Below, piece after piece: positions 18,434 through 27,737 of a DNA stretch of 64,000 nt. Positions within the stretch are counted from its first letter, which is position 1. Every line of letters begins with the position of its first letter. The notes under the pieces were generated by a model that made no database searches, had not been told where the DNA came from, and saw nothing but the letters and a program-made list of their open reading frames with translations. Source of the stretch: Pseudomonas migulae (lineage in GTDB: Bacteria; Pseudomonadota; Gammaproteobacteria; Pseudomonadales; Pseudomonadaceae). Location of the stretch: contig NZ_JALJWR010000001.1 in NCBI RefSeq assembly GCF_024169315.1, positions 641,501 to 705,500 of the forward strand, written 5' to 3'. The position numbers were made by a program, and so were the translations under genes.

Positions 18434-19177
18434 GTGCGAAAGCTTGGCTTGGGCTTCCTGTTAACTGGCGTTTTTGGGCAACTATCAGCACTACTATGGA
18501 CCTACACGTCCACAGGACCCATTTGTCAAAATAACGTCGACAACTCATACATCCAGCAAAAAGTGACAAAGTTCGAACAACTACTCGATGACACCGCTAA
18601 TAAAGTTGCGACAGAGCTCGGTACGATACATTCTGACGGGCTCGCACACCTTACGAAAAACGAATCCCGCAAACCCGACTCAACGGAGGCTGACGCCGTA
18701 CAGTTTTGGCTCGAAAAGCCAGACGAAACACCCGGACTCACGCTGACTTCATTGCCCACACAGGCACACAAATGGACAATTATTCTCAGCGGTCTGATTA
18801 CTTTTATCGGCCTGCTCCTGGCACTCTTCGCTCGCAAAAAAACCATTGATCCGCAATGGCATGTCTTTCGCACAGTACCAGGCTCGCTGATCACGCTGGA
18901 ACGCCCGTGTTTGACATGCGGCGGCTACATTTTCCACACTAAAAAAGAAGCTTCAATCACGCCTTCATCCGGCCTATGGGTGGTCGAAATTGCATTGAAT
19001 ACACCTAGCCGCCATCGTGCAGTAAAAGCCATTCAGCAGTTCGAGTTGCCGGTAGCGCGTAAAGAAAACAACTTTGTCGTCATTGGCCCGTATAAACAAA
19101 AGCAGGACGCGGCTCGAGTCGTGAAAGAGTTGAGTGAAAGTCATGGTGTTAGAGGATGGATGATGGCGGGAAATTGA
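18434..19177 (+). CDS. two-TM membrane protein with a SPOR-like C-terminal domain
   Basis: The 247-residue protein is read from GTG 18434, because GGAG (18422-18425) lies before this codon and after the TTG at 18419. A first hydrophobic segment (about 4-22) and a second (about 112-132) flank an extracytoplasmic region. A basic stretch follows. The C-terminal 70 residues (LWVVEIALNTPSRHRAVKAI ... FVVIGPYKQKQDAARVVKEL) have the beta-alpha-beta pattern of SPOR-like repeats that bind denuded peptidoglycan. If this is a SPOR domain its predicted cytoplasmic side would be odd, so topology needs checking. A CLTC motif occurs near residue 157. No confident family. Confidence 0.6.
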   Translation: MRKLGLGFLLTGVFGQLSALLWTYTSTGPICQNNVDNSYIQQKVTKFEQLLDDTANKVATELGTIHSDGLAHLTKNESRKPDSTEADAVQFWLEKPDETPGLTLTSLPTQAHKWTIILSGLITFIGLLLALFARKKTIDPQWHVFRTVPGSLITLERPCLTCGGYIFHTKKEASITPSSGLWVVEIALNTPSRHRAVKAIQQFELPVARKENNFVVIGPYKQKQDAARVVKELSESHGVRGWMMAGN

Positions 19178-19246
19178 CATAATCCTGTGTAGCGCTACTG
19201 ATCTCGAAAAAAATGTCTACCTGTTTTATGACACGAGAGTGTATTC

Positions 19247-19537
19247 ATGATCGCAAAAGAACTTAGAGCCGAACTCGCCCTGAAGAAATTCCTGGACGCT
19301 AACTTATGGATCCAACTTGAACTCAGCGAGCTGAACTACAGCCTCGCTGAAAACTGCGGGCTCTCGCCAGAAGAATATCGCCTTAAATTTCTGAAAGAAG
19401 CATTTGAAGCAGAAGCGGATGCTCACGACTGCGATTGCTGGGACTTCATGCTGCAGTGGGTAGCCGAAACCAAGGAAGAACTTGAGTTGATGCGCGAAGA
19501 ACGCATGAAAGAGATTTATGACTTTCTGGACAATTAA
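19247..19537 (+). CDS. small acidic hypothetical protein, 96 residues
   Basis: A helical, strongly acidic protein (many Glu and Leu, C-terminus EERMKEIYDFLDN) with a CDCWDF motif in the middle. GAGAG lies before the ATG. It follows the SPOR-like membrane protein by 70 bases on the same strand and precedes a hairpin. I do not recognise a family. Confidence 0.55.
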   Translation: MIAKELRAELALKKFLDANLWIQLELSELNYSLAENCGLSPEEYRLKFLKEAFEAEADAHDCDCWDFMLQWVAETKEELELMREERMKEIYDFLDN

Positions 19538-19601
19538 TAAACTCTACAAATTTCGCAGCCTATAAAAGCCGCTCGTTTCAAGATAAAGGACTAACTTCAT
19601 C

Positions 19602-19629
19602 GGCGGGAGTATTGCCCAATACCCCCGCC
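19602..19629. terminator. hairpin between convergent genes
   Basis: GGCGGG-A-GTATTG and CAATAC-C-CCCGCC form a 12-pair stem with one mismatch and a tiny loop between the stops of the genes ending at 19537 (+) and 19641 (-). No clear U-run follows, so it is a bidirectional terminator candidate only. Confidence 0.5.
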
Positions 19630-19640
19630 CTCCTCTCGGT

Positions 19641-20495
19641 TCAAACTGTCGCATAACAATCCACTACACGCCGATACTGGCTGGGTGAAGCTCCAATGTG
19701 CTGACGGAAAAACCGTGTGAAATGGCCTTGCTCGGAGAACCCGAGGTTCTCCGACAACAGGCCCAACGTTCCACTGCGCTCACGCTCAAGCCAGGCAAAA
19801 GCCCGGCGCATGCGCGCGTCGTTCAGCAACAGGGTCGGCGTCATGCCGGTATCTTTCTTGAACAGCGCAAAGAAGTGCGCCCGCGACAGACCACAAGCCC
19901 GCGCGGCATTGTCGATCGGGTTCGGATCATCGAGGTGCTCAAGCAACCATGCGGTGCCACGGCGCACGCGTGCGTCCCGGAACTCAGCTGAGTTCGGCGC
20001 GCCCAGTCGCGATAAATGCCGCCAGCTGGAAAAGTCCTCGATCAGTTCGATCAGGAAGTCGAACAGCATGAATTCCATGCGCTCTTTCGGCACGATCCCG
20101 CAGCCATGCGCTTCGGCGACCAGGATGTCGGCCAAGGTGCGATTACGACTCGACAGCTCGATGCACGGCTGGGCAAAAAAGTCCGGCCGACCGCTGAGCG
20201 CAAGCGACTGCTGGGCAGTGGCCAGCCAGGCGGGCTCGATGTAGAGCGCCAAGATGACGGTTGCACCGGCACCCGGCTGCGGATCGTAGAAATGCGGCTC
20301 CCAGGCATTGACCAGCACCGCCGTGCGATCGCTGAGCGGAACCCGCCGACCGTTGACGTTGAAGTAAGTGTCCTCGCCGGACACTTTGACCAGCACATGG
20401 CATTCGGAATGGGTGTGGGTGACCAGCGAACGATCCATATTCAGCAAGGCGACCCGGCCAAACCTGCCATGGAAAACCCGTTGGGCAATCGACAT
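19641..20495 (-). CDS. AraC-family transcriptional regulator
   Basis: The 284-residue regulator has an N-terminal cupin-like sensor (HTHSECHVLVKVSGED, NGRRVPLSDRTAVLVNAWEP) and a C-terminal double helix-turn-helix (ARACGLSRAHFFALFKKDTG and LGFSEQGHFTRFFRQHIGAS). The start ATG 20495 has GGAGGAA five bases upstream, a strong site that excludes the longer frame. It sits at the end of the molybdenum-hydroxylase cluster and is its best candidate regulator. It is convergent with the upstream pair of hypothetical genes. Confidence 0.9.
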   Translation of the reverse strand: MSIAQRVFHGRFGRVALLNMDRSLVTHTHSECHVLVKVSGEDTYFNVNGRRVPLSDRTAVLVNAWEPHFYDPQPGAGATVILALYIEPAWLATAQQSLALSGRPDFFAQPCIELSSRNRTLADILVAEAHGCGIVPKERMEFMLFDFLIELIEDFSSWRHLSRLGAPNSAEFRDARVRRGTAWLLEHLDDPNPIDNAARACGLSRAHFFALFKKDTGMTPTLLLNDARMRRAFAWLERERSGTLGLLSENLGFSEQGHFTRFFRQHIGASPSQYRRVVDCYATV

Positions 20496-20683
20496 CAGAT
20501 TCCTCCGCTCGCTAGAAGCGATATTGTTACCGACCACAATGCATATCATCGGGGCGTCTATCTATTTCTCAACCCCGGCGGTCACTCGATGGTTCAGCAA
20601 CACATGGCTGGCTACTATCGCGCGCAAAGGCTTGAGGGTCTACCTCGACTTTCGCAGCCCTCACGTTCGTCGGAAAAACCGGC

Positions 20684-21655
20684 TTACAAGGCATGGCGCT
20701 CTTTCCCGTGATAAACGCGCAGGATATCGGCCACCACCGCCAGAGCGATCTCCGCCGGGGCCTTGCTGCCCAGATCGAGGCCGATGGGCATGTGCAAACG
20801 GGCAATCTGTTCATCCGTCAGACCACCGATGCGCTTGAGCCGCTCGGCGCGCTTGGCCGAGGTTGCCTGAGAACCCATGGCACCGATGTAAAACGCCGGA
20901 GTGTGCACCGCTTCCATCAGCGCCAGATCATCGATTCGAGGATCGTGAGTCAGCGCCACCACCGCAGTCGCCGCATGGCAACCACCAGCGGCGATGAACA
21001 TCGAGGGCAGCACGCGTTGCATCTCCACGCCTTCGAGCTGCACATGCTGCATCTCATCCCGGGGGTCGCAGGCGATGACTTCGCAGCCGATGGCGCGGGC
21101 AAAACTGGCGCAGACTTCCGCGACCGGCGACAGCCCGGCCAGAATCAGTCGCAACGCAGGGCCAACACTGATGCGCACCGTCTCGTCGACGACTTGCACC
21201 CGCTCGCTGCCGTGTCCGATGTCTGCGTCCAGGCGCAAGGCTCCGCTGCTCAACTCGACATGACGCAGCAGACGCCGCTGACCCATTAACGCCGCTTGCA
21301 GACTCTCCAGGTGCGCGATCCATTCGGGACTCGCAGCGCGGTGCTCGACCAGCACGATCAGCACACCACCACAGGGCAGTCTTAGACGGTGGCGTTGCTC
21401 GACGCTGTCGCCATAACTGACGATCTGCGCCGGTTCGCGTAATTCACCGCGCGCCAGGCTTTCGAGAAACTCCTCCTCGACGCAGCCACCCGATAGCGAG
21501 CCGACGTGTTCGCCCGAGCCATTGGTCACCAGCATCGCCCCCGGCGCACGCGGCGCCGAGCCATAGGTGGAGAGCACCGTACACAGCCACTGGGCCTGCC
21601 CGGCGCGAGCCCATTGCAGTGCCTGGTCGATCACCTGAACATCGAGATGGCGCAT
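20684..21655 (-). CDS. XdhC/CoxI-family molybdenum-enzyme maturation protein
   Basis: The 323-residue protein has the XdhC/CoxI N-terminal part (LCTVLSTYGSAPRAPGAMLV, GSLSGGCVEEEFLESL, LPCGGVLIVLVE) and a C-terminal Rossmann domain ending with LDLGSKAPAEIALAVVADIL. XdhC proteins bind molybdenum cofactor, promote its sulfuration and insert it into xanthine-dehydrogenase-type enzymes. The CoxSML-like enzyme encoded at 26.4-30.7 kb on the same strand is the obvious client. An alpha/beta hydrolase gene on the other strand separates it from the MFS gene. Confidence 0.92.
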   Translation of the reverse strand: MRHLDVQVIDQALQWARAGQAQWLCTVLSTYGSAPRAPGAMLVTNGSGEHVGSLSGGCVEEEFLESLARGELREPAQIVSYGDSVEQRHRLRLPCGGVLIVLVEHRAASPEWIAHLESLQAALMGQRRLLRHVELSSGALRLDADIGHGSERVQVVDETVRISVGPALRLILAGLSPVAEVCASFARAIGCEVIACDPRDEMQHVQLEGVEMQRVLPSMFIAAGGCHAATAVVALTHDPRIDDLALMEAVHTPAFYIGAMGSQATSAKRAERLKRIGGLTDEQIARLHMPIGLDLGSKAPAEIALAVVADILRVYHGKERHAL

Positions 21656-21745
21656 GTTTTCTATACCTCAAGCAAACCGTGGTACTGCATGCCGGGTTAC
21701 GTTTACGGTAACCTGCGAGCAACCTTGTTCAATCGTTGATTCAAC

Positions 21746-22531
21746 ATGTCGCCACAACAATTTTTGCAACTGGGGCCGCTGCGCCTGGAATATCGCCAAA
21801 TCCCTGCGGCTGACCCATCGCGACCGACGCTTGTGCTGTTGCACGAAGGCCTCGGCAGCGCCGACCAATGGAAAGACTTCCCCCAGCGCCTGGCCCAAGC
21901 CAGCGGTTGCGGTGTGGTCACCTACAGTCGTCAGGGTTATGGGCAATCGAGCCCGGTAACCCTGCCGCGTCCGCTGAACTACCTGAGCAGCGACGGCCCT
22001 CGTGAACTGCGGCAATTGCTCGATGCCTTGCAACTGCCGCAAGTGGTTTTGCTCGGTCACAGTGACGGCGCCTCCATTGTCCTCGCCTATGCCGCCGCCA
22101 ATGATCCCCGCGTATTGGGCAGCATTGCACTGGCGCCTCACGTGATTGTCGAGACCGAGAGCCTCGATGGCATTCGCCATACCACTGAGGTTTGGCATAA
22201 GGGCCAATTGCGCGAACGCCTGGCACGCCACCATGGGGCCAATGTCGACGGCGCTTTTCACGGTTGGAGCGACAGTTGGTTGCACCCGGACTTTGCCCTG
22301 GACGATCTCGAAGCGCAGTTGGCTTATATCGAAAAGCCGTTGCTGGTCATTCAGGGTCGCGAAGACCACTACGCCACGCCCGAGCAACTGGTGGTCATCC
22401 AGCGACAGGTGCCTGGGCCGTGCCGCTGTGTGTTGCTGGACAACTGCGGACACTTTCCCCAGACCGAAGCGACCGAGCGCACCTTGCAGCTGATCTGCGA
22501 ATTCCTGGAGCGCCTCCCCGCCTTTATTTGA
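21746..22531 (+). CDS. alpha/beta hydrolase
   Basis: The 261-residue protein has a classical fold: LLHEGLGSADQWKDFP oxyanion loop, nucleophile elbow LLGHSDGASIVLAYAAA, Asp in VIQGREDHYATPEQL and His in LDNCGHFPQTEAT. It is the only plus-strand gene inside the minus-strand molybdenum-hydroxylase cluster, divergent from XdhC (90 bases) and overlapping the 3' end of the MFS gene by eight bases. It resembles C-C bond or ester hydrolases of aromatic catabolism. The actual substrate is not evident. Confidence 0.88.
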   Translation: MSPQQFLQLGPLRLEYRQIPAADPSRPTLVLLHEGLGSADQWKDFPQRLAQASGCGVVTYSRQGYGQSSPVTLPRPLNYLSSDGPRELRQLLDALQLPQVVLLGHSDGASIVLAYAAANDPRVLGSIALAPHVIVETESLDGIRHTTEVWHKGQLRERLARHHGANVDGAFHGWSDSWLHPDFALDDLEAQLAYIEKPLLVIQGREDHYATPEQLVVIQRQVPGPCRCVLLDNCGHFPQTEATERTLQLICEFLERLPAFI

Positions 22532-23876
22532 AATTGCCTTGGGTTTCCGGAATCACCACGCTGCCGATCAGGTAGATCACCGACAGACCGGCGGCGAAAA
22601 TCGCCAGCACCATGGGGATCTGCGCCGGGCTGCTGCTGACCAGGGACACAAAGGTCGGCATGGTGCCGCCGAGGGCGAAACCGATGTTCCAGGACAACCC
22701 GGTGCCGCTGGCTCGCAGCTCGGTGGCAAAGCGTTCGTTGAGGAAGATCAGGATCGGCGCGATGATCGCCCCGCCCATGAAGCCTATGCCCACGCAATAC
22801 AGCGCAGTGCGGGTCAGCGAACCCGGTTCGGCGACGCCAAGGAACATCATGGGCAGGCTCACCAGGTTGATCACACCCAGCAGCAGGAAAGTCTTCTTGC
22901 GACCGATCAGGTCGCTCAGGTAACCGAAGGCCAGTGCGCCGACAATGGTTGCCACCGACCCGTACATCAGCAGCTGCGAAGTCTGCGTGTGGGGCACTTT
23001 GGCGACCACGTTGAGCAATGTCGGCAGATAACCGCAGGCCAGGTAATAGGTGGCTCCGCCGCCGAACGTAATCAGCAGATTGACCAGCATCACGCCGCGG
23101 TACTCGCGACCAAACAGACGCTTGAGTGGCGACACCACCACTATTGCCGGCCCCTTGGTTTTGCGGGCTTGTTGCAGTTGCTGCCAGACCGGGGTTTCTT
23201 CCAGGTAACGGAACATCACCAAACCGAAAACGGTGCTGAGCAAGCCGCAGAAGAACATGAAGCGCCAGCCCCAGACGTCAAATTCATCCCCGGGAAAGAT
23301 CTCCGATAGCACCAGATAAGTGACTGACGCCAACAGCGCGCCCATGCCGGCCCCGGCGCCACCGATCAATCCGGACATCAAGCCGCGATAGCGTGGCGAG
23401 ATGGATTCGGTCCCGATGGTGTGAGTGGAGGCAACGATGCCGCCAACGAAAATGCCCTGAATCACCCGTAATACCAGGAACAGTATCGGAGCCAACACCC
23501 CGACCTGGTGAATAGTCGGCAACGCGCCAAACAGCGCTGTGGAAATACCGACGCCGACCATCGACACCATCAACGCACGCTTGCGGCCGTGTTTATCGGC
23601 ATACGCGCCGAAGATCGCCGAGCCCAGCGGACGCACCAGCAAGGCCACGGCGAACGAAGCATATACCGCGGCCAGCGACAGGGTCGGGGTCTCCGAGGGG
23701 AAGAACAGGCGGCCGATGATGGGCGCCACGTAGAGCAGAATGAACAGGTCGAACAAATCCAGCGCCCAGCCGAATGTCGAGGCAAATGCCGCGAGCAAGG
23801 CCTTGCCCGGTGGAATCTGCGGTGTATCGGTAGCGGCGCTGGCGGGTGATGCAGTTATTGTTGTTGTCGTAGTCAT
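22524..23876 (-). CDS. MFS transporter, aromatic/organic acid:proton symporter type
   Basis: The 450-residue protein has twelve hydrophobic segments. The N-terminal GWALDLFDLFILLYVAP places it near the aromatic-acid and metabolite:H+ symporter branches, and ADKHGRKRAL is the loop 2-3 motif. ATG 23876 with GTGAGG upstream is chosen over the longer frame. The N-terminus is Thr/Ala-rich. As the only uptake gene in the cluster it probably imports the acid that the CoA ligase activates. Confidence 0.9.
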   Translation of the reverse strand: MTTTTTITASPASAATDTPQIPPGKALLAAFASTFGWALDLFDLFILLYVAPIIGRLFFPSETPTLSLAAVYASFAVALLVRPLGSAIFGAYADKHGRKRALMVSMVGVGISTALFGALPTIHQVGVLAPILFLVLRVIQGIFVGGIVASTHTIGTESISPRYRGLMSGLIGGAGAGMGALLASVTYLVLSEIFPGDEFDVWGWRFMFFCGLLSTVFGLVMFRYLEETPVWQQLQQARKTKGPAIVVVSPLKRLFGREYRGVMLVNLLITFGGGATYYLACGYLPTLLNVVAKVPHTQTSQLLMYGSVATIVGALAFGYLSDLIGRKKTFLLLGVINLVSLPMMFLGVAEPGSLTRTALYCVGIGFMGGAIIAPILIFLNERFATELRASGTGLSWNIGFALGGTMPTFVSLVSSSPAQIPMVLAIFAAGLSVIYLIGSVVIPETQGNFK

Positions 23877-24060
23877 GGTTGCCTCACACAAACGGTCAAT
23901 CGAAACGTTCTGCATCCCGGTGCGCGGGTTGCGGGTAATCAGCAGGTCAGCGGTGATGCCTTGATGTGCCCTTTAAGTTGCATTGATGGGGCGGCAGGCC
24001 CTGCTCCGTAGGGACGTACGCCGTTACCGACATACTCCCGGGCCTGCTCGCCGGTACGAT

Positions 24061-24864
24061 TTACTCGCCGATAAACACGGCCGCACGCTTGCTGTGAAAC
24101 GCTTCAACGCCTTCCTTGAAGTCCTTGGAGCTACGCAGACGGCTGTAGCAGTGACCTTCCATTTCGATCGCGACGGTCAGCGGCGCATCTTCGTTGTCAT
24201 TGATCAGTTTTTTCGCCGTGCGCTGAGCCAGCGGCGAGAAGCGACGCAGTTCATCGACCAACGCATCGACGGTGCTTTCCAGTTCGGTATCCGGCACGAC
24301 CTCGGTCGCGATACCCCAGGCGTAGGCCTGGTCGCCGGTAATGCGTTTGGCGCGCATCACCATGTGCTTGGTGCGGGTGATGCCGATGATTTTCTGCAGG
24401 CGTGCGGAGCCACCCGAGCCCGGGATCTGACCCAGGTTCTGCTCAGGCAAGGCGTAGCGAGTGGTTTGTGAAGCAATGCGGAAATCGCAGGCCAGGGAGA
24501 GTTCGAAACCGACGCCGAAGGTGTAGCCACGGTTGGCAACGATCACCGGTTTTTCGCAACGTGCCGGTGCCGCGACATTCCAGGCCAGCTTCGAAACGTG
24601 CTCTGGCGATGCTTCGAGGAAACCCTTGATGTCGCCGCCGCTGGAGAAATGTTCACCCACCGAACGCAGCACGATGACACGCACATCTTTGTGTGCATCG
24701 AGGGCTTCGAAGACCAGGCGCAGTTGATCGCGCTGCCCCATGGAAATGACATTCAACGGTGCCCGGTTGAGGATGATATCAGCGCGCTCGCGGGACACAT
24801 CGACTTCAACCTGGAAGCCATCGAACTGAGTGTCGAGAAATTGCTGGATCGCTTGTTGTTGCAT
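24061..24864 (-). CDS. enoyl-CoA hydratase/isomerase (crotonase) family protein
   Basis: The 267-residue protein has the crotonase oxyanion-hole motifs FSSGGDIKGF and ANRGYTFGVGFELSLACDFR. The first catalytic Glu position is kept in LPEQNLGQIPGSGG, while the second Glu of true hydratases is not evident (TKHMVMRAKRI), so a hydratase reaction should not be assumed; isomerase, hydrolase or lyase chemistry is possible. It lies 19 bases downstream of the acyl-CoA ligase gene in the same operon. Confidence 0.88.
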   Translation of the reverse strand: MQQQAIQQFLDTQFDGFQVEVDVSRERADIILNRAPLNVISMGQRDQLRLVFEALDAHKDVRVIVLRSVGEHFSSGGDIKGFLEASPEHVSKLAWNVAAPARCEKPVIVANRGYTFGVGFELSLACDFRIASQTTRYALPEQNLGQIPGSGGSARLQKIIGITRTKHMVMRAKRITGDQAYAWGIATEVVPDTELESTVDALVDELRRFSPLAQRTAKKLINDNEDAPLTVAIEMEGHCYSRLRSSKDFKEGVEAFHSKRAAVFIGE

Positions 24865-24883
24865 GAGAGTGTCCTCTGGATGA

Positions 24884-26422
24884 TTAGCTGATGGCCTTCA
24901 AGGCCTGTTCCTGAAATTCGGCGAGCAGCACGCGCCGCAGCACCTTGCCCACTGGAGATTTGGGAATCTGATCGATGAACTGGTAACGCCGTGGCCGCTT
25001 GAATTTGGCCAGGCCCGAAGCGATGCAATGGGCATCGAGCTCGCTTTCCGAGACCTCGGCGCGCAGCTTGATAAAAGCTGCAATGATTTTGCCCCACTGC
25101 TCGTCGGGCAGACCGACCACCACCACTTCTTCCACTGCCGGGTGCAGAGAAAGCATGTTTTCGATTTCTGCCGGGCTGACGTTTTCGCCGCCGGTGATGA
25201 TCAAGTCATCGACACGCCCCGTGACGAACAGATCGCCCTCCCGATCGAAGTAGCCGATGTCACCGGTGAAATACCATCCGTCACGTAATGCCTTGGCGGT
25301 CGCTTCGGGGCGGTTCAGGTAGCCTTCGAACGCCTCGTCACTCGCCAGGTCGGCGATGATCTGGCCCTCCTCCAATGGGTTGACCTGCACGTCTGCCGTT
25401 TCAGCATCGATCGGCACCACGCGCACGCGCTGGTTCATTGCACTGCGCCCTGACGAACCGGGTTTGCGGCTGGCTTGCTGGTCGATGGTGAAGGTGTAGA
25501 TCTCCGAGCTGCCGTAATGATTGACGAACAATTGCGGCTGGAACGCCTGCTCGACGCGACGCATCAAACCGTCGCTCATCGGCGCACCGGCAAAGCCGAT
25601 TTTTTCGACACTGGCGACTCGCTCGCGGGTAAAGGCCGGGTGTTCGATGAGCATGTGGTAGAGCGTCGGCACCAGGTACAGGTTGCTGACCTTTTCCCGC
25701 TCGATGGCCTGCAACGTCGCTTCCACGTCGAACTTCGGCACACAGACGAAATGTCCGTCGATCAGCGCCATGGACAGCAACGAACGCACGCCCATGGTGT
25801 GGTAAAGCGGCATGACACCCAGCGTGCACTCGCCCTGGCGGTAAAGGTTTTGCGCGACGTGGGCCACCGCCGCGGCACGTTCGCAACGGTGCCGACGGGG
25901 CACGCCCTTGGGCTTGCTGGTGGTTCCGGAGGTGTACAGCAGCAGTGAAAAGTCTTCGGCGTCGGCCTGCAAAATGATGCCGGAGGGGGTCTGCGAACAC
26001 AGTTCCTGGAAACTCAGGTCGGTGTTGGCAGCACGCAGACCTGTGGCGATCCGTGGCAGCCTTGTGGCGGCACTGCAACCGGCCACGGCGGTCACGGTAG
26101 CATCGTCGTAAGCCACTGCACGGATTTGCGCATCTTCGATGCAGTAGCCCAGTTCATCGGCGGTCGAACGCCAGTTCAACGGGGTCATGACGATGCCCGC
26201 AAACTGACAGGCCCAATGCAGGGTCGCCATCTGCCAGCGGTTCTGCATCACTACCAGCAGTCGATCACCGCGTTGCAGCCCAAGGCATTGCAAGCCCCAA
26301 GCGGCACTCTGGATATCGACGAACCAGTCTTCATAGGTTTTCTTCAACGCACCGTCACTGACCGCCACGGCGTGCGGCCGGCGTTCAACGGCAGCGAGGA
26401 AACTGCGTCCGAGATCGAACAT
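24884..26422 (-). CDS. AMP-dependent acyl-CoA/aryl-CoA ligase
   Basis: The 512-residue ANL enzyme adenylates a carboxylate and transfers it to CoA. The P-loop reads LLLYTSGTTSKPKGVPRRH, with Ser where Gly usually follows SGTT. A5 is NHYGSSEI, A7 is YFTGDIGYFDREG, A8 is GRVDDLIITGGENVSPAEIE, and the A10 lysine is in PKSPVGKVLRR. The frame is open upstream by 123 codons over the CoxS gene, but ATG 26422 with GAAGGGG upstream matches the family. Five bases separate it from the CoxS stop, so it belongs to the same transcript. Confidence 0.9.
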   Translation of the reverse strand: MFDLGRSFLAAVERRPHAVAVSDGALKKTYEDWFVDIQSAAWGLQCLGLQRGDRLLVVMQNRWQMATLHWACQFAGIVMTPLNWRSTADELGYCIEDAQIRAVAYDDATVTAVAGCSAATRLPRIATGLRAANTDLSFQELCSQTPSGIILQADAEDFSLLLYTSGTTSKPKGVPRRHRCERAAAVAHVAQNLYRQGECTLGVMPLYHTMGVRSLLSMALIDGHFVCVPKFDVEATLQAIEREKVSNLYLVPTLYHMLIEHPAFTRERVASVEKIGFAGAPMSDGLMRRVEQAFQPQLFVNHYGSSEIYTFTIDQQASRKPGSSGRSAMNQRVRVVPIDAETADVQVNPLEEGQIIADLASDEAFEGYLNRPEATAKALRDGWYFTGDIGYFDREGDLFVTGRVDDLIITGGENVSPAEIENMLSLHPAVEEVVVVGLPDEQWGKIIAAFIKLRAEVSESELDAHCIASGLAKFKRPRRYQFIDQIPKSPVGKVLRRVLLAEFQEQALKAIS

Positions 26423-26427
26423 TGTTG

Positions 26428-26928
26428 TTATACCCCTTCGTTCGTTTGGCGCTGGGCAGCGACTTCGAGCACGGCCTGGACGATGCCGGTGTAGCCCGTG
26501 CAGCGACATAGATGCCCCGAAAGCATGTCGCGTACCTGTGTCTCGTCCGGGTTGGGTACCCGTTCCAGGAAATCCACGCAGGACATGAGAATGCCCGCAG
26601 TGCAAAAGCCGCACTGCAAGGCGTGATGACGGCGAAAGGCTTGTTGCAGGTCGCTCAGTGTGTCGTCGTCGGCCAAGGACTCGACGGTCTCGATACGCCG
26701 CTCGTGCCCCTGTACCGCGAGCATCAGGCAGGAGCGCATGGCGACTCCGTCCACCAGCACCGTGCAGGCACCGCAGACACCGTGTTCGCATCCGACATGG
26801 ACACCGGTGGCACCGAGGTCGTGGCGAAGGAAGTCGCAGAGTTGGGTTCGCGGTTCAGCCAGGGCTTCGCGGGAGCGGCCATTGAGTTCCAGGCGAATCG
26901 GAAAGGTTTGGTCGGCAGTTACACGCAT
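26428..26928 (-). CDS. CoxS-type [2Fe-2S] small subunit of a molybdenum hydroxylase
   Basis: The 166-residue protein has a plant-ferredoxin-like first cluster (GCEHGVCGACTVLVDG) and a second all-helical cluster domain (LQCGFCTAGILMSC and LSGHLCRCTGYTGI), so all eight cysteine ligands are present. It carries electrons between the molybdopterin and FAD subunits. It starts two bases after the CoxM-type gene ends and is followed by the CoA ligase gene. Confidence 0.95.
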   Translation of the reverse strand: MRVTADQTFPIRLELNGRSREALAEPRTQLCDFLRHDLGATGVHVGCEHGVCGACTVLVDGVAMRSCLMLAVQGHERRIETVESLADDDTLSDLQQAFRRHHALQCGFCTAGILMSCVDFLERVPNPDETQVRDMLSGHLCRCTGYTGIVQAVLEVAAQRQTNEGV

Positions 26929-26930
26929 GT

Positions 26931-27737
26931 TCAGACTCCTTCGATCAGCTGATGACCCAGCTCGCGAATCAGTTGGCGGCGATAGGCAGCGCTGGCCTGC
27001 ACATCGTCTTGTGCGTCGAGCGACCAGGCAGTTTGATTGAGCGCGTCCGGCAGCCCCGCACCACGAGGCAGACTGCGACGTTGCGGACGGTCAGCGACCC
27101 CGCCGATGCCAAGCTCGACCTGATCCGCGCCGATGGCTGCGGCCAGGGAGACAATCGCAAAGTCGCCGTGGCGCATGGCGATTTCGCGGAAGCGATAGGT
27201 GATGCCTTCGCGCTTAAGCGGAAAACGCACCTCGACGACCAGTTCATCCGCACGCTTGTCGGTGGTGAGAATGCCCTGGAAGAAGTCGACAGCCTTGACG
27301 ATGCGCTTGCCCTTTTTCGACTCCAGAACGATCTCGCCGCCCAGCGTCACCAGGCACAGTGGCAACTCGGCGCTGGGGTCGGCGTGAGCCACCGAACCGC
27401 AGACGGTGCCGCGATTACGCGTCTGGAAGTGACCGATCCAGGGCATCGCCAGTGCCAATAAAGGCACCTCGTCCATCAGGGTCGAACGCGCCAGCAACTG
27501 CGCCTGTCGTACCCCGGCACCTACCGCCAGGCAATCCTTGCGCAGTTCGATATAGGCCAGTTCAGCCACATGATTGATATCGATGAGTAACTTGGGTTGA
27601 GCCAGGCGCATGTTCAGCACCGCCATCAGCGATTGGCCACCGGCGATGATGCGAGCTTCCTGGCCGTACTCGGCGAGCAACTCAACCACCTGACGACGGG
27701 TGTCAGCCCGAACGTAATCGAAAGCAGCCGGTTTCAT
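26931..27737 (-). CDS. CoxM-type FAD-binding medium subunit of a molybdenum hydroxylase
   Basis: The protein of 268 residues begins MKPAAFDYVRADTRRQVVEL and has the two FAD signatures of this family, AGGQSLMAVLNMRLAQP and then VCGSVAHADPSAELPLCL. It takes electrons from the CoxS-type clusters. The ATG at 27737 overlaps the stop of the large-subunit gene by four bases (ATGA), so translation is probably coupled. The longer frame to 27791 is excluded by the family start. Confidence 0.93.
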   Translation of the reverse strand: MKPAAFDYVRADTRRQVVELLAEYGQEARIIAGGQSLMAVLNMRLAQPKLLIDINHVAELAYIELRKDCLAVGAGVRQAQLLARSTLMDEVPLLALAMPWIGHFQTRNRGTVCGSVAHADPSAELPLCLVTLGGEIVLESKKGKRIVKAVDFFQGILTTDKRADELVVEVRFPLKREGITYRFREIAMRHGDFAIVSLAAAIGADQVELGIGGVADRPQRRSLPRGAGLPDALNQTAWSLDAQDDVQASAAYRRQLIRELGHQLIEGV

